A DNA stretch of 64,000 nt from Halosimplex halophilum (GTDB taxonomy: Archaea > Halobacteriota > Halobacteria > Halobacteriales > Haloarculaceae): the NCBI RefSeq assembly GCF_004698125.1, contig NZ_ML214297.1, positions 1,710,891 to 1,774,890 on the forward strand, read 5' to 3'. This document shows positions 32,020-42,746 of the stretch, one piece after another (within the stretch, counting starts at the first letter, position 1; the number at the start of each line of letters is the position of its first letter). The notes under the pieces are model-generated. The model saw only the letters and a list, made by a program, of their open reading frames with translations, did not search any database and was not told the DNA's origin. Both the position numbers and the translations under genes were made by a program.

Positions 32020-33621
32020 ATGGGTGTGACAGATTCGGTGGAGTCGACGCTCCCCGACGGTGTGACCGAGCGAGTGGACGACCTGGAGTCGGTCGGGCTC
32101 CCGGGCGCGGTGGTCGTCGTCGCGCTGGTGGTCCGTCTCCGCGCGCTGACGGCCGAGAGCCTCTGGATGGACGAGGTGTACTCGATCACGTACGCCACCG
32201 AGCGGTCGACCCTGGCGATCCTGACGGAGCTGCCCCTGGAGGACCCCCACCCGCCGCTGTACTACCTCCTGCTCCGCGGGTGGACCGCCGTCTTCGGCGC
32301 GAGCAAGGCCGCGACCCGCTCGATGTCGGTCGTCTTCGGCGTCGCGGCCGTCGCCCTGCTGTTCGCGCTCGGCCGACGCCTCTACGACCGCGAGACCGCC
32401 ACCGTCGGGGCGGCGATGCTGGCGCTGTCGGGGATGCACCTCTACTTCTCGCAGGACACGCGGATGTACTCGCTGTACACCGCGCTGGCGGTCGCCTCGC
32501 TGTACTGGTACGTCCGGATCGTGTTCGACGGCGACCGCTCGCGCCGGACGCTCGCCGGCTACGTCGCCGCGACGGTGCTGCTCGGCTACACGCACGTCTT
32601 CGGGCTGTTCCTGGTCCTCGCCCAGAACTGCTACCTGCTGGTCCACGTCCTCCGGACCGAACGCTCGACGGGGGTCGAACTCCTCCGGAACTGGGTCGGC
32701 CTCCAGGCCGCCACGGCCCTGTTGCTCGGCCCGTTCCTGGCGGTCCTCGGGATGCGACTGCTCGGCTACCCGCCGTTCGACAGCGCCTCGCCGACCTGGA
32801 TCCCGGTCCCCGAGCCGGGCCTGCTCGTCGACACGGTCGCCCGCTACTACGAGTACGGCTGGCTGTGGGACTCGTGGGCGATCGGGTTCATCGCCGCCTC
32901 GCTCGTGCTCGGCGGCTGGGCACTCCGCAGCGACACCGACCCCGAGGACCCCGCGGGACGGCTCGACCGACTGCTCCCGTCGCGGCGGGCGACCTTCCTG
33001 CTTTTCGTCCTCGTCGTGCCGGTCGTCGTGCCGTTCGCCGTCTCGCTGACGGTCGAACCGATCTACCGCGCGAAGTACACCGCCGCGGCGTCGATCGGAC
33101 TGTTCCTCCTCGTCGCCCGCGGGATCGCCGAGCTCCGGTGGACGAACATCGGCGCCGGCCGCTTCGCCGTCGCCGGACTGCTCCTGCTGGCGATGGCCGC
33201 CTCGGTCGCCGTGCTCCACGGGTCGCCGCAGAACCCCCAGTGGGAGGGCGCCGTCGAGGGCGTCGAGCGACACGGGGACGACCCGCACATCGTCGTCGTC
33301 GGCGGCGACGTGCCCGAGCGGTTCTACCCCGCCGTCCACGTCGCCGGCGAGGAGTCGGCCACCGCCGTCCAGGCGAGCGAGGCGGACACCCTCGGGGAAG
33401 TCATCGCGGAGCGGCGCGCGCGGGGCGAACAGGTCTGGCTGCTGATCTCGCAGTGGCGGACCGACCGCGACCAGCGCCGCGTCATCGGCGACCAGCTCGG
33501 CAGTCGGGACCTCCGGGCCGACGGCCAGCTCGAATACTTCGCGGTCTGGACGCTCCGGGTCGGCAACGCCACCGACGACGGGGCGAACGCCGAGAGCCGA
33601 CGACCGGCCGCTGTCGGCTGA
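32020..33621 (+). CDS. GT-C (family 39-like) membrane glycosyltransferase
   Basis: A 533-residue protein with about ten or eleven membrane helices. The first extracytoplasmic loop carries ESLWMDEVYS, the acidic Asp-Glu motif of polyprenol-phosphate-mannose-type (PMT/ArnT-like) transferases. DPHPPLYYLLLRGW and FSQDTRMYSLYTALAVASL follow, both typical of this superfamily. The soluble C-terminal 120 residues face one side. It probably transfers a sugar from a lipid carrier during surface glycosylation. AAAATTTATC (31986-31995) is its TATA box, giving a leaderless mRNA. It is oriented opposite to, and splits, the nusA-rpsL junction conserved in archaea. Confidence 0.85.
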   Translation: MGVTDSVESTLPDGVTERVDDLESVGLPGAVVVVALVVRLRALTAESLWMDEVYSITYATERSTLAILTELPLEDPHPPLYYLLLRGWTAVFGASKAATRSMSVVFGVAAVALLFALGRRLYDRETATVGAAMLALSGMHLYFSQDTRMYSLYTALAVASLYWYVRIVFDGDRSRRTLAGYVAATVLLGYTHVFGLFLVLAQNCYLLVHVLRTERSTGVELLRNWVGLQAATALLLGPFLAVLGMRLLGYPPFDSASPTWIPVPEPGLLVDTVARYYEYGWLWDSWAIGFIAASLVLGGWALRSDTDPEDPAGRLDRLLPSRRATFLLFVLVVPVVVPFAVSLTVEPIYRAKYTAAASIGLFLLVARGIAELRWTNIGAGRFAVAGLLLLAMAASVAVLHGSPQNPQWEGAVEGVERHGDDPHIVVVGGDVPERFYPAVHVAGEESATAVQASEADTLGEVIAERRARGEQVWLLISQWRTDRDQRRVIGDQLGSRDLRADGQLEYFAVWTLRVGNATDDGANAESRRPAAVG

Positions 33622-33764
33622 GCGGACGGGAGCCCGCGGGGCGGGTGACGCCGCTGGCGTCGGTAGACGGACCCGAGAAATCGGGAAACGGGTAGCGCGA
33701 TTTGGAGCGGGCTGGAGAAGTCGGGAGACGGGGCCGAAAGAGTTGGGAGATGGGAAGCGCCGCC

Positions 33765-34190
33765 CTACGTCAGTTCGATCTCGTCGATGTCGAAGTGGCG
33801 GGCGGCGAGTTCGCGGGCGGCGTCGATGTTGCGGCCGCCCTTGCCGATGGCGGCGCCCCGATCTTCGTCGGCGACCTCGGCGTAGGCGACCCGGTCGTCG
33901 TTCTCGCTGATCGTGACGTTGTAGACCGCCGCGGGGGCGAGCGCGCTGGCGACGAAGTCCTCGGCGGTCGGCGCGTCCTCGACGAGCTTGATCTCGCGGT
34001 CGAGCTGCTGCTCGACGGCCTGGACGTGCTGGCCGCCCGGGCCGATGGCCTCGCCCATCTCGCCGGCGGCGACGAGGAAGACCAGCCGGTCGTACTCCTC
34101 GTCGACGACGCAGTCGCGGGCGGTCGCGCCGGTCTCGTCCTCGAACAGCGCGATCAGCCGCATCGCCTCGTCCGAGAGGGTGACGGTCAT
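33765..34190 (-). CDS. nusA: transcription elongation/termination factor NusA (archaeal)
   Basis: A 141-residue protein made of two KH domains without the bacterial NTD or S1 domain. The first KH loop is GEMGEAIGPGGQHVQ and the second is RGAAIGKGGRNIDAAREL; both have intact GxxG loops for RNA binding. ATG at 34190 (MTVTLSDEAMR) lies 11 bp after rpoA2, so it is the last gene of the polymerase operon here. Confidence 0.94.
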   Translation of the reverse strand: MTVTLSDEAMRLIALFEDETGATARDCVVDEEYDRLVFLVAAGEMGEAIGPGGQHVQAVEQQLDREIKLVEDAPTAEDFVASALAPAAVYNVTISENDDRVAYAEVADEDRGAAIGKGGRNIDAARELAARHFDIDEIELT

Positions 34191-34201
34191 CCGTCTCGTC
34201 C

Positions 34202-35404
34202 TCAGTCGGCCTCTTCGGCGCCGTCGCGGCCCGCGGCCATCCGCAGGTCCACGTCGCCGGTGCCCAGCTTGATCGGCTTGCCGACGATGACGTTCTCCGT
34301 GACGCCGTTGAGGTCGTCGACCTCGCCGTGGATGGCGGCGTCGAGCAGGTGGTTCACGGTCACCTCGAACGCCGCGCGGGCGAGCACGGAGTCCTTGTTC
34401 CCGGAGATGCCGTGGCGACCGATCGACTCGATGCTCCCGCGGTTGGTCATGATGTCCGCGACGAGCATGAGGTGGCGGATGTTCACGTCGTCGAGCCCCT
34501 GCTCTTCGAGCGTGTTCATCGTCTCGTTGATGATCGCCTCGCGGGCCGCCTCGATGCCGAGGTTGCGGTGGATCTCGTGGATGTTGTTGCACGTCGTCCG
34601 CGAGGCGTCGACGCCCTCGAGGTCGAGCACGTCGCCCAGCGCCGACCCCTCGGTGTAGAGGACGAACTCCTCGCCCTCGTCGGTCTCCTCCTTGCGGATG
34701 ACGACCCGGGAGATCTCCTCGATCCCCTTGAAGACGATCTCACGCAGCTCCTCGACCAGTTGCAGCAGCTCGCGGTAGCTGGGCTCGTCGGGCCCGAACT
34801 GGACGACCGTCGGCGCCGGGGTCTGGACCTCGACGCCGAGCTTCGACTCGATGGTCGAGGCGATGTCGGCCACGACCGACTCGAGGTTGTCGGCGGTCGG
34901 CCACCGCTCCTCCAGGGTGTCCTCGTTGAGGTCGACCTGGACGAGCATGTCCGCGACGTTCGTCGACACGTCCCCCAGCTGGAGGATCTTCGTCGACTCG
35001 ATCTCCCAGACGACCTCGTGGGCGCGCTCGCGGCGCTCCGCGTACTCGTCCTCGAGGTGGATCGTCATCATCGGGGTGTCCGGCTCCTTCCGGGCGTCGA
35101 CCAGCTCGATGAGCCGGGGCAGCCCCTGGGTCACGTCGATCTCCGCGACCCCCGCGTAGTGGAAGGTGTTCATCGTCATCTGGGTGCCCGGCTCCCCGAT
35201 GGACTGGGCGCTGACGGTGCCGACGGGGTCCAGCGGGTCGACGCGGGTGTCGACGTACTCGCTCTCGACGGCCGTGGCGATGTCGTCGACCTGTTCGAGC
35301 GTCAGGTCCCCCCGCTGTTCGACGGCGTCGTACACCTCGTCTTTCAGCCGGCGCGGCAGCTCGGTGTCCTCGACCAGCGCGCGCACGTCCTCGGTGACCT
35401 CCAT
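34202..35404 (-). CDS. rpoA2: DNA-directed RNA polymerase subunit A''
   Basis: A 400-residue C-terminal part of the largest subunit. [48 protein letters not shown] contains the trigger-loop/bridge-helix-adjacent region. The later [18 protein letters not shown] and [27 protein letters not shown] are the clamp-base motifs. The archaeal split from A' is normal. It follows rpoA1 with a 2-bp gap and precedes nusA. Confidence 0.97.
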   Translation of the reverse strand: MEVTEDVRALVEDTELPRRLKDEVYDAVEQRGDLTLEQVDDIATAVESEYVDTRVDPLDPVGTVSAQSIGEPGTQMTMNTFHYAGVAEIDVTQGLPRLIELVDARKEPDTPMMTIHLEDEYAERRERAHEVVWEIESTKILQLGDVSTNVADMLVQVDLNEDTLEERWPTADNLESVVADIASTIESKLGVEVQTPAPTVVQFGPDEPSYRELLQLVEELREIVFKGIEEISRVVIRKEETDEGEEFVLYTEGSALGDVLDLEGVDASRTTCNNIHEIHRNLGIEAAREAIINETMNTLEEQGLDDVNIRHLMLVADIMTNRGSIESIGRHGISGNKDSVLARAAFEVTVNHLLDAAIHGEVDDLNGVTENVIVGKPIKLGTGDVDLRMAAGRDGAEEAD

Positions 35405-35406
35405 GG

Positions 35407-38400
35407 TCAGTCACCCCCGGCCGCTTCCATCCACCAGTCGTCGGCGTGCTCGGAGATGTTCGTCGGCTCGGGCTCGCGCCCGATGAACCGCTCTTTCTCG
35501 GTCTCGGAGTCGAACTCCGCGTCGACGACGCGGTCGGCGATCTCGTCGACGTCGACGGCCGGCCCCTCGCTGTTCGAGGAGACCTCCACGGGGGAGGTGC
35601 CGTCCTCGCCGAACTCGAACTGGACGATGGTGTCGCTGGTGTCCCGGACGGTGCCGTCGTACTGCGTCTCCAGCTCCGAGAGCGCGTTGATCAGCCGGCG
35701 CTGGAGGTAGCCGGACTTCGAGGTCCGGACCGCCGTGTCGACCAGCCCCTCGCGGCCGCCCATCGCGTGGAAGAAGAACTCCCGCGGTTCGAGGCCGCTA
35801 CGGTACGAGTGTTCCACGAAGCCGTGGGCCTCCGCGGAGAGGTCGTCGGGCTTGTAGTGGGAGAGGGTGCGGTCCTCGTAGCCGCGGTTGATCCGCTCGC
35901 CGCGGACCGCCTGCTGGCCGACGCAGCCGGCCATCTGCGTGAGGTTCAGCATCGAGCCGCGGGCCCCGGAGTCGGCCATGACGACCGCCGGGTTGTCGTC
36001 GCCGAAGTGGTCCTCGGCGATGTCGCCCGCCGTGTCGCGGGCCTTCGAGAGCGTCGACATGATCTTCATCTCCAGGGTCTCGTCGACCGACCGGCCGGGC
36101 AGCGACTCCAGCTCGCCGGCCTCGTAGGTCTCGATGAGCTTCTGGACGCGGCTGTAGGCGTCGTCGATGGCCTCGTCGATCTGCTCCTCGGCCTCCGTGG
36201 GGATCGACTCGTCGTCGATGCTGATCGAGAAGCCGAAGTGCATGATCGACCGCATCGCCAGCGTCGACACCTCGTTGACGAAGATGCGCGCCCGGGTCTT
36301 CGAGTACTGCTTGGCGATGGTGTCGACGACCTCGCCGCCGAAGCCGCCGACCGCGTCCTCGTCGATGGTGCCCGACAGGAGCTGGCCGTCCTCGATGACG
36401 ACCTCGTCGCCCGCCGAGGAGGTGAACTCGACGTCGAGGTCGTCCGGGAGCAGCTCCGAGAACAGCGTCCGTCCGGTCCAGTACTCCGTCCCGTCGTCGA
36501 CGCCGTCTGGCTCGGGCAGCTCGTCGATGCGGGTCGCCCGGAGCAGGTCCAGCGCCTGCGTCTCGTTGAACTGCGGGTTCGTGTGGGTCAGCAGGTACGT
36601 GCCGGTGATGTGGTCCTGGATCGCGCCGATGATGTTCTCGCCGAACCGCGGCGAGAGCATCTGCTCCTGGACGCGCATCAGCACGCGGGCCTCGGCGCGG
36701 GCCTCCTCGTTTTGCAGCGCGTGCATGTTCATCTCGTCGCCGTCGAAGTCGGCGTTGTACGGAGGGCAGACCGTCGTGTTCAGCCGGAACGTCTTGTACG
36801 GCATCACGACCACCTCGTGGGCCATGATGGACATCCGGTGCAGCGACGGCTGCCGGTTGAAGATCACGATGTCGCCGTCGATGAGGTGCCGGGAGACCTC
36901 CCAGCCGGGCTCGACCTTCTCGGCGAGCTCCTCGCAGTTCTTCTCGGTGACCTTGAGACGGCGGCCGTCGTGGCGGCGGACGTAGTTGGCGCCCGGGTGC
37001 TCCTCGGGCCCGTTGGCGACGTAGCGCCGCGCTTCGTCCAGGTTCCGCTCGTTGACGTTCATCGTCTGGGTCATCTCCGTCGCCACGCGGTCCGGGACGC
37101 CGACCTCGTTGAGCGAGAGGGTCGGGTCCGGCGAGATGACCGTCCGGGCGGAGAAGTTGACGCGCTTCCCCGAGAGGCTCCCGCGGAAGCGGCCCTCCTT
37201 GCCCTTCAGGCGCTGGGAGAGCGTCTTGAGTGGGCGACCCGAACGGTGCCGGGCCGGCGGGGTCCCCGAGATCTCGTTGTCCATGAAGGTGGTGACGTGG
37301 TACTGCAGCAGCTCCCAGAGGTCCTCGATGATCAGCTGGGGCGCGCCCGCCTCGCGGTTCTCCATGAACCGCTGGTTGATGCGGATGATGTCGACCAGCT
37401 TGTGGGTCAGGTCGTCCTCGGAGCGCTGGCCGTTGTCGAGCGTGATGGAGGGACGGGCCGTCACCGGCGGCACGGGCAGGACGGTGAGGATCATCCACTC
37501 CGGCCGGGAGCGGTCGGGGTTGATCCCCAGCGCCTCGATGTCCTCGTCGGGGATCTCCTCGAACCAGTCGCGGATGTCCGAGGGCATCAGCTTGTCCATG
37601 TCCTCCTCGACCAGGTACTCGGCGGCGGAGCTCACGTCCTCCTCCAGTTCGTCGAGGTCGTTGAGCCGGCCCAGCGCGCGGCCGAGGTTCTTCAGCCGCT
37701 CGATGTCGTTGCGGTCCGGGCGGTAGGTGCCGGAGAGCAGCTCGCGGATGCGCTCGGCGTCGAAGTCGCCGTCGTCGAGCTCCTCGGCGATGTCGCTCGG
37801 CCGGACGGCCTCGCCCTCCGGCGGGTCCATCGCGCGTTCGAGGCGCTTGGAGAGCTCGCCGTGGGGCACCTCGATGATCTCGTAGTAGGTGGTCGGCTTC
37901 TCGTGTTTGATGTCGAACTGCTTGGCGCCGCAGTAGGGACAGTAGTCGACCTTGCGGCACTCGCGGATGGCCGACTTGAGCACGTCCGAGAGGTCCTCGT
38001 TGAGCTCGCCCGCGCGGTCGAGCTTCTCGCGGTACTCCCGCTTGCGCTCCTCCGCTTTCTCCTCGGCGTCGGCGACGCGGCGGCCGTCGACGGGGGTCAG
38101 CCGCGAGCACTCGCGGCAGGTCCCCCGCAGCAGGCGGCGGATGAGCTTGGCGAAGCCGACGTGGATGACCGGCGCGGCCAGCTCGATGTGGCCGAAGTGG
38201 CCGTTACACGAGCCGGAGTGCTTGCCGCAGGTCTTGCACTCCAGGCCGGGGTCGATGACGCCCAGCCGCGGGTCCATCAGCCCCATGTCGATGGGGAAGC
38301 CGTCGTCGTCGTAGGTGTCGGCCGTGATGACCTTCGTGGCCGACATCTCGCGGTACTCCTCGGGGTCCATCAGCCCGAAGCTGAGTTCGCCGATCTCCTG

Positions 38401-38421
38401 TGGTGTTCCTTGTACTGACAT
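35407..38421 (-). CDS. rpoA1: DNA-directed RNA polymerase subunit A'
   Basis: A 1004-residue catalytic subunit. The active-site magnesium motif [12 protein letters not shown] is intact, as are the N-terminal zinc motif [20 protein letters not shown] (about 60-78) and a second Cys cluster ([16 protein letters not shown]). The end segment covers the funnel region [23 protein letters not shown]. The C-terminal tail of about 120 acidic residues before the A'' split is typical of haloarchaea. No intein interrupts the active site. It follows rpoB1 after 1 bp. Confidence 0.97.
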   Translation of the reverse strand: MSVQGTPQEIGELSFGLMDPEEYREMSATKVITADTYDDDGFPIDMGLMDPRLGVIDPGLECKTCGKHSGSCNGHFGHIELAAPVIHVGFAKLIRRLLRGTCRECSRLTPVDGRRVADAEEKAEERKREYREKLDRAGELNEDLSDVLKSAIRECRKVDYCPYCGAKQFDIKHEKPTTYYEIIEVPHGELSKRLERAMDPPEGEAVRPSDIAEELDDGDFDAERIRELLSGTYRPDRNDIERLKNLGRALGRLNDLDELEEDVSSAAEYLVEEDMDKLMPSDIRDWFEEIPDEDIEALGINPDRSRPEWMILTVLPVPPVTARPSITLDNGQRSEDDLTHKLVDIIRINQRFMENREAGAPQLIIEDLWELLQYHVTTFMDNEISGTPPARHRSGRPLKTLSQRLKGKEGRFRGSLSGKRVNFSARTVISPDPTLSLNEVGVPDRVATEMTQTMNVNERNLDEARRYVANGPEEHPGANYVRRHDGRRLKVTEKNCEELAEKVEPGWEVSRHLIDGDIVIFNRQPSLHRMSIMAHEVVVMPYKTFRLNTTVCPPYNADFDGDEMNMHALQNEEARAEARVLMRVQEQMLSPRFGENIIGAIQDHITGTYLLTHTNPQFNETQALDLLRATRIDELPEPDGVDDGTEYWTGRTLFSELLPDDLDVEFTSSAGDEVVIEDGQLLSGTIDEDAVGGFGGEVVDTIAKQYSKTRARIFVNEVSTLAMRSIMHFGFSISIDDESIPTEAEEQIDEAIDDAYSRVQKLIETYEAGELESLPGRSVDETLEMKIMSTLSKARDTAGDIAEDHFGDDNPAVVMADSGARGSMLNLTQMAGCVGQQAVRGERINRGYEDRTLSHYKPDDLSAEAHGFVEHSYRSGLEPREFFFHAMGGREGLVDTAVRTSKSGYLQRRLINALSELETQYDGTVRDTSDTIVQFEFGEDGTSPVEVSSNSEGPAVDVDEIADRVVDAEFDSETEKERFIGREPEPTNISEHADDWWMEAAGGD

Positions 38422-38422
38422 G

Positions 38423-40252
38423 TTAGACTGCGTCCTCCAGTTCGATGCGCGGCGCGATGCCCAGCGCCTTCATCTCGTCGAGGAGGAGCTTGAACGCGTA
38501 GCTCATCTCCACCTCGTGGACCTCCGTCTCCTCCTCGCAGTTGGGGCAGTAGACGCGCCGTTGCTCGACGTTCTCGACGGCCGTCATGCCGCACTCGCCG
38601 CAGACGTAGATCCACTCGCGGTCGGACTCGTCGAGCAGCCGCTCCTTCAGGGTCATGGCCGCGCCGTGTCCGATGAACACGTCGCGCTCCATCTCACCGA
38701 TACGGAGGCCGCCCTCGCGGGCGCGCCCCTCGGTGGGCTGGCGGGTCAGCACCTGCACCGGCCCGCGCGAGCGGGCGTGGAGCTTGTTCGAGACCATGTG
38801 GTAGAGCTTCTGGTAGAAGATGGTCCCGACGAAGATCTCCGCCTCGATCTGCTCGCCCGTGATGCCCGAGTACATGACCTCCTTGCCGCTGGACTTGAAG
38901 CCGCGCTCCTCCAGCGAGCCGCGGAGCTCGTCCTCGTCCTCGCCGGTGAAGGCGGTGCCGTCGACGCGCCGCCCCTCCAGCGAACCGACCTTGCCGCCGA
39001 TCATCTCGAGGATGTGCCCGACGGTCATCCGGGAGGGCAGCGCGTGGGGGTTGAGGATGAGGTCCGGCACGACGCCCTCCTCGGTGAACGGCATGTCCTC
39101 CTGGGGCGCGATGTGGCCGACGACGCCCTTCTGGCCGTGGCGGGAGGCGAACTTGTCGCCCAGCTCGGGGATGCGCTCGTCGCGCACCGACACCTTCGAG
39201 AGCTTCGAGCCGTCCTCGCCCTCCATCAGCGTCACGGTGTCGACGACGCCCGATTCGCCCGAGCGCATCGTCACGCTCGTCTCGCGGCGCTTCTGCGGGG
39301 AGAGCCCGCCCATGTCGTCGGGCTCCTCGAGGAACCGGGGCGGCGAGGTCTTCCCGAGCAGGACGGCGTTCTCGTCGACCTCCGTCTCGGGGTTGACCAG
39401 GCCGTCCTCGTCGAGGTGGGTGTAGGCCTCCTCGCCGCGGGCGCCCCGGACCTCCTCGTCGGGGATCTCGAAGCGGTCCTCCTGACCGCCGGGGTAGCGC
39501 CGCTCCTCGCCCTCGTAGGTGCGGAAGAAGTGCGACCGGGCGAGCGCGCGGTCGACCGACCCCTTGTTCATGACCAGGGCGTCCTCGATGTTGAACCCCT
39601 CGTAGCTCATCACGGCGACGACGAAGTTCTGCGCGGCCGGCCGGTCGTCGTAGCCGATCTGCTCGGTGGTCTGGGTCTTGACCAGCGACAGCTGCGGGTA
39701 GTGCAGGAGGTGCTGGCGCGTGTCCGGCCGGATCCGGTAGTTCGCGCTGGGCAGGCCCAGCGACTGCTTGATCATCCCCGACCCCATCGTAATCCGGGGC
39801 GAGGCGTTGTGCTCGGGGTATGGGATCATCCCCGCGCCGATGCCGAACATCAGCTGCGGGTCGACCTCGAGGTGGGTGTGGTCCTCGTTCAGCTCGTCCT
39901 CGTTCACCGCGACGTAGATGTCCTCCTCCTCCTCGGCGTCGATGAACTCGATGTAGCCCCGTTCGACGAGGTCCTCGAACTCGAGGTCGCCGTCCTTCAG
40001 CGCCTCGATCTCCTCGTCGGAGGCGAGCGGCTCGCCGTCCTCGACGACGAGCAGGGGTCGGCGCGCGCGGCCGGCGTCGGCGTTGACGATGACCTCGCGC
40101 GTGCGGTCCTTGACCGAGACGTTGACCATCTCGCTCACGTCGCCCCTGCGGCGGGCCTGTCGGATCTGGTCTGCGAGCTGATGCGGGTCGGGGTGTGTCC
40201 CGACCAGGCTCCCGTTGACGTAGACTTTGGCTTCTCGTGTTTGCTGGCTCAT
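38423..40252 (-). CDS. rpoB1: DNA-directed RNA polymerase subunit B'
   Basis: A 609-residue C-terminal portion of the beta-like subunit. Conserved segments are [68 protein letters not shown], and the C-terminal [19 protein letters not shown] with the zinc cluster CGECG...CPNCEEE. Splitting of B into B'' and B' is typical of haloarchaea and many methanogens. It follows rpoB2 after 1 bp. Confidence 0.97.
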   Translation of the reverse strand: MSQQTREAKVYVNGSLVGTHPDPHQLADQIRQARRRGDVSEMVNVSVKDRTREVIVNADAGRARRPLLVVEDGEPLASDEEIEALKDGDLEFEDLVERGYIEFIDAEEEEDIYVAVNEDELNEDHTHLEVDPQLMFGIGAGMIPYPEHNASPRITMGSGMIKQSLGLPSANYRIRPDTRQHLLHYPQLSLVKTQTTEQIGYDDRPAAQNFVVAVMSYEGFNIEDALVMNKGSVDRALARSHFFRTYEGEERRYPGGQEDRFEIPDEEVRGARGEEAYTHLDEDGLVNPETEVDENAVLLGKTSPPRFLEEPDDMGGLSPQKRRETSVTMRSGESGVVDTVTLMEGEDGSKLSKVSVRDERIPELGDKFASRHGQKGVVGHIAPQEDMPFTEEGVVPDLILNPHALPSRMTVGHILEMIGGKVGSLEGRRVDGTAFTGEDEDELRGSLEERGFKSSGKEVMYSGITGEQIEAEIFVGTIFYQKLYHMVSNKLHARSRGPVQVLTRQPTEGRAREGGLRIGEMERDVFIGHGAAMTLKERLLDESDREWIYVCGECGMTAVENVEQRRVYCPNCEEETEVHEVEMSYAFKLLLDEMKALGIAPRIELEDAV

Positions 40253-40253
40253 G

Positions 40254-41819
40254 TTAGTCGTCCGCTGGCTGCTGGTCGATGGACTCGATGCCCGGGATGC
40301 CCGAGACGCCCATCGCCGCCAGTTCCTGTTTCAGTCCCTGTTCGTCCTCGACGTTCTGTGACAGCTCCATCGCCTGCGCGAAGTTCTTCACCAGGCCGCA
40401 GTTCGGCCCCTCGGGCGTCTCCGAGGGACAGATGCGACCCCACTGGGTCGCGTGCAGGTCCCGCGCCTCGAAGTGCGGCTGCGAACGGCTGAGCGGCGAC
40501 CGAAGCCGCCGCAGGTGGGAGAGAACCCCCATGTAGTCGGTCCGGTCGACCAGCTGGCTCACGCCCGAGCGGCCGCCGACCCAGTTGCCCGTCGCGATGG
40601 GGTGTTCCAGCCGCTCGGTCAGCACGTCCGAGCGCACGACCGTCGAGACCGAGAGCTGGCGGTTGCGCATGTTGGCGCGCTCCAGCTGGTACTTCACGTC
40701 CCGGGCGAGCTTGTTCAGCGCCGTCCGGAACAGGTCCTTCATCAGGTCGCCCGAGACCTTCAGGCGCTTGTTGGCGTAGTGGTCCTTGTCGTCGGCCTCG
40801 CGGCGGTCGAGGGCGAGCTCGAAACACGCCTCGGCCATCCGACAGAGGTAGTACGCCTTGTTGATGCGCACGTCCTCCTCCTCGACGCCGTCCTCGTGGA
40901 GGTGCGGCAGGAGGTAGCGGTCGATGACGTAGTTGGCCCGCTTGAGCTGGTAGTTCTTGCCCTGGCCGGAGGCGACGCGCTTGCCGAGCTCCTCGATGGC
41001 CTCCTCGGTCGTCTGGACCTCCGCGGCCTCCAGATTTTCGAGCATGAACTTCACGATCTCCGGGTCCTCGGAGACGCGGTGGACGATCTCCTCGTCGCTC
41101 TCCAGGCCGAGCGCCCGGACGAGCGTCACGAAGTTGATGCTGCCCGAGACCGACGGGAACGAGACTTCCAGCAGGCCGTCGCGCTGGCGCTCGACCAGCA
41201 CGAGGGCGCGGTAGCCGCGGCGCTGGGAGAAGGTCTTCGCGACCTCGATGGTGTCGCCGTACTTCGTGTCGGTCTCGGCGAGGATCTTGTTCGGCGCGAG
41301 GTCCTCGCTGGTCATCAGCACTCGCTCGGAGCCGTTGACGATGAAGTAGCCGCCGGGATCGGCGGGGTCCTCGCCGATGTCGATCAGCTCCTCGCGCGTG
41401 AACCCGGCGATGTTACACTTGTCGGAGCCGACCATGACCGGCATGCGACCGATCTTGGTCTCGGTCTGGTCGACGACCCGCTCTTCCTCCTCCTCGCCGC
41501 CCTTGATGATCGCCATCTCCATGAAGACGGGCGCGGCGTAGGTGATGTTGCGCAGCCGGGCCTCCTGGGGGTAGAGCAGCTCCTCGGAGCCGTCGGCCTC
41601 CCGGACGCGGGGCGTGACCACCCGAACGTCCCCGAGCTCGACGTAGACGGGCTCCTCGCCCTCCTTGTCGCCGATGTCCGTCTCGATGGTCGCCTTCTCG
41701 TCGACGACCTCCTGCATCCCCCGGTTGAGGAACGCGTTGAACGAGCGGAAGTGGTGTTCTGCGAGCCGTTCCCTCGAGAAATACTCGCGCGATATGTCGC
41801 GTCTGTCCTGAATGTCCAT
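40254..41819 (-). CDS. rpoB2: DNA-directed RNA polymerase subunit B''
   Basis: A 521-residue N-terminal part of the beta-like subunit. It begins with the lobe/protrusion region ([29 protein letters not shown]), continues with [22 protein letters not shown], and ends with the fork segment [45 protein letters not shown]. It lies 1 bp after rpoH and is co-transcribed with the rest of the polymerase genes. Confidence 0.97.
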   Translation of the reverse strand: MDIQDRRDISREYFSRERLAEHHFRSFNAFLNRGMQEVVDEKATIETDIGDKEGEEPVYVELGDVRVVTPRVREADGSEELLYPQEARLRNITYAAPVFMEMAIIKGGEEEEERVVDQTETKIGRMPVMVGSDKCNIAGFTREELIDIGEDPADPGGYFIVNGSERVLMTSEDLAPNKILAETDTKYGDTIEVAKTFSQRRGYRALVLVERQRDGLLEVSFPSVSGSINFVTLVRALGLESDEEIVHRVSEDPEIVKFMLENLEAAEVQTTEEAIEELGKRVASGQGKNYQLKRANYVIDRYLLPHLHEDGVEEEDVRINKAYYLCRMAEACFELALDRREADDKDHYANKRLKVSGDLMKDLFRTALNKLARDVKYQLERANMRNRQLSVSTVVRSDVLTERLEHPIATGNWVGGRSGVSQLVDRTDYMGVLSHLRRLRSPLSRSQPHFEARDLHATQWGRICPSETPEGPNCGLVKNFAQAMELSQNVEDEQGLKQELAAMGVSGIPGIESIDQQPADD

Positions 41820-41820
41820 G

Positions 41821-42057
41821 TTATTCCACTACGAGTCGGTATACGACTGCCCGGTCGGTCGTCCGCGAGTCCCGCGTCACCTGGACCACGTCGCCCGTCT
41901 CGACGTCGGCCTCCAGGTCCCGCAGCGCGGGGTCGGTGCGCTTGATCTTCGGCAGGTCGGTTTTCTTGACGTTGTACTCCTCGAGCACGTCCTCGATCTC
42001 CTCGCCGTCGAGGACCGTGTGGTCGGGAACGAGTTCGTGTTGGCTTACGTCTACCAT
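41821..42057 (-). CDS. rpoH: DNA-directed RNA polymerase subunit H
   Basis: A 78-residue subunit equivalent to the C-terminal domain of eukaryotic Rpb5. The signature is [42 protein letters not shown] followed by [12 protein letters not shown] and VVYRLVVE. It is the first gene of the operon rpoH-rpoB2-rpoB1-rpoA1-rpoA2-nusA. Two TATA-like boxes lie upstream at 42104-42126. Confidence 0.96.
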   Translation of the reverse strand: MVDVSQHELVPDHTVLDGEEIEDVLEEYNVKKTDLPKIKRTDPALRDLEADVETGDVVQVTRDSRTTDRAVVYRLVVE

Positions 42058-42103
42058 GTGTTGGCCTGTCTGGGAGAAGTTGCTGTCACGAGATACTACA
42101 GGC

Positions 42104-42126
42104 GCCTATAACCGCGAGCTATAAAA
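42104..42126 (-). promoter_or_regulatory. promoter region of the rpo operon (two TATA-like boxes)
   Basis: On the minus strand TTTTATAG (42119-42126) and GTTATAGGC (42104-42112) lie 47-69 bp upstream of the rpoH start at 42057. With initiation about 25 nt downstream they give leaders of about 40 or 25 nt. They are in the 280-bp gap between rpoH and tRNA-Asp (42058-42337), which holds no other gene. Confidence 0.55.
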
Positions 42127-42337
42127 CGCTTACCAAGTCGGCCGAGCACGGCTACTCGCACCGCGAGCAACCGTCGTGGGGCCGCGACGTTGTCGGTTCG
42201 TGCCCAGGGATACGCGGAAGTCCCTGATAGGTGTTGGGGTACGGGAGGTATTGGCACGGTCGAGGCGGCGGGATCGGGCGATGGCGCCGTCGTAACTGGA
42301 AAGCCTTTTCCGTGTGTTCCCCCCAGGTGTGAGTGTA

Positions 42338-42410
42338 GCCCGGGTGGTGTAGTGGCCCATCATACGACCCTGTCACGGTCGTGACGCGGGTTCAAATCCC
42401 GCCTCGGGCG
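42338..42410 (+). tRNA. tRNA-Asp (GTC)
   Basis: The acceptor arms GCCCGGG/CTCGGGC pair (one G-T), with discriminator G. The D-arm contains AGTGGCCCATCAT. The anticodon stem CGACC/GGTCG encloses CTGTCAC with anticodon GTC. The T-arm is GCGGG-TTCAAAT-CCCGC. No intron. Its last 22 bases are repeated exactly 148 bp downstream. Confidence 0.95.
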
Positions 42411-42412
42411 CT

Positions 42413-42467
42413 TCTCCGATTTCACCGACGCGGAGTTTCATCTCCGCGTCTCTCTCGAAATCGGAGA
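42413..42467 (+). other. nested perfect hairpin immediately downstream of tRNA-Asp
   Basis: The outer 11-bp arms TCTCCGATTTC (42413-42423) and 42457-42467 enclose a 9-bp inner stem GACGCGGAG (42427-42435) with 42442-42450 and loop TTTCAT. It begins 3 nt after the tRNA and could be a terminator, processing signal or recombination structure. The rest of 42468-42536 contains an inverted copy of the T-arm (GGATTTGAACC at 42479-42489). Confidence 0.7.
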
Positions 42468-42536
42468 GCAGCAGTACTGGATTTGAACCCTATCAGTCGC
42501 GCGCAGCGAGTGCAACGAGCGAGCACGTCTGATTCC

Positions 42537-42558
42537 GGTTCAAATCCCGCCTCGGGCG
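42537..42558 (+). repeat. 22-bp duplicate of the tRNA-Asp 3' end
   Basis: The 22 bases here are identical to 42389-42410, from GGTTCAAATCCC to the discriminator base. Flanks differ on both sides. The direct repeat brackets 126 bp without a gene, containing the nested hairpin and an inverted T-arm fragment. It has the form of an integration scar or minimal inserted element at a tRNA attachment site. Confidence 0.75.
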
Positions 42559-42698
42559 TCTTCTGTCGATATCGACTCGCCAGCGGTCGCGCCATCTCAA
42601 GTGCCGGAAGAGATTGTCGCACTCGATCCGACTCGACCGCACTCGACGGTGAGCGCTGAACGCCCTCGACGCGCTCAGCAGTGACCGCGACTACAACT

Positions 42699-42733
42699 GA
42701 CAGCAGGCGATGAAAGCCCTCACCGCGCTCGCT
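42699..42733 (+). repeat. partial copy of the dispersed repeat 5' block
   Basis: GACAGCAGGCGATGAAAGCC and the following CTCACCGCGCTCGCT repeat, with two changes, the start of copy B at 42756-42790. The offset is 57 bp. A more degenerate version (CTGAACGCCCTCGACGCGCTC) is at 42656-42676. These are truncated tandem fragments of the same element. Confidence 0.6.
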
Positions 42734-42746
42734 ACCTGGAGTCTCT

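Noticed and set aside
35446-38418. 990-residue frame opposite rpoA1, and similar frames opposite nrdJ (9942-12749), tuf (14063-16048), EF-2 (21181-23556) and the biotin operon (25183-27789)
   Set aside because: These are shadows produced by GC-rich third positions in real minus-strand genes. Their translations are repetitive (Val/Asp/Leu/Gly-rich), with no domains, while the opposite strand encodes intact, recognisable proteins.
42422-42622. 66-residue minus-strand frame over the tRNA-Asp 3'-end duplicate
   Set aside because: It reads through a T-arm fragment and hairpins (GFEPES...); this is tRNA-derived DNA, not a gene.
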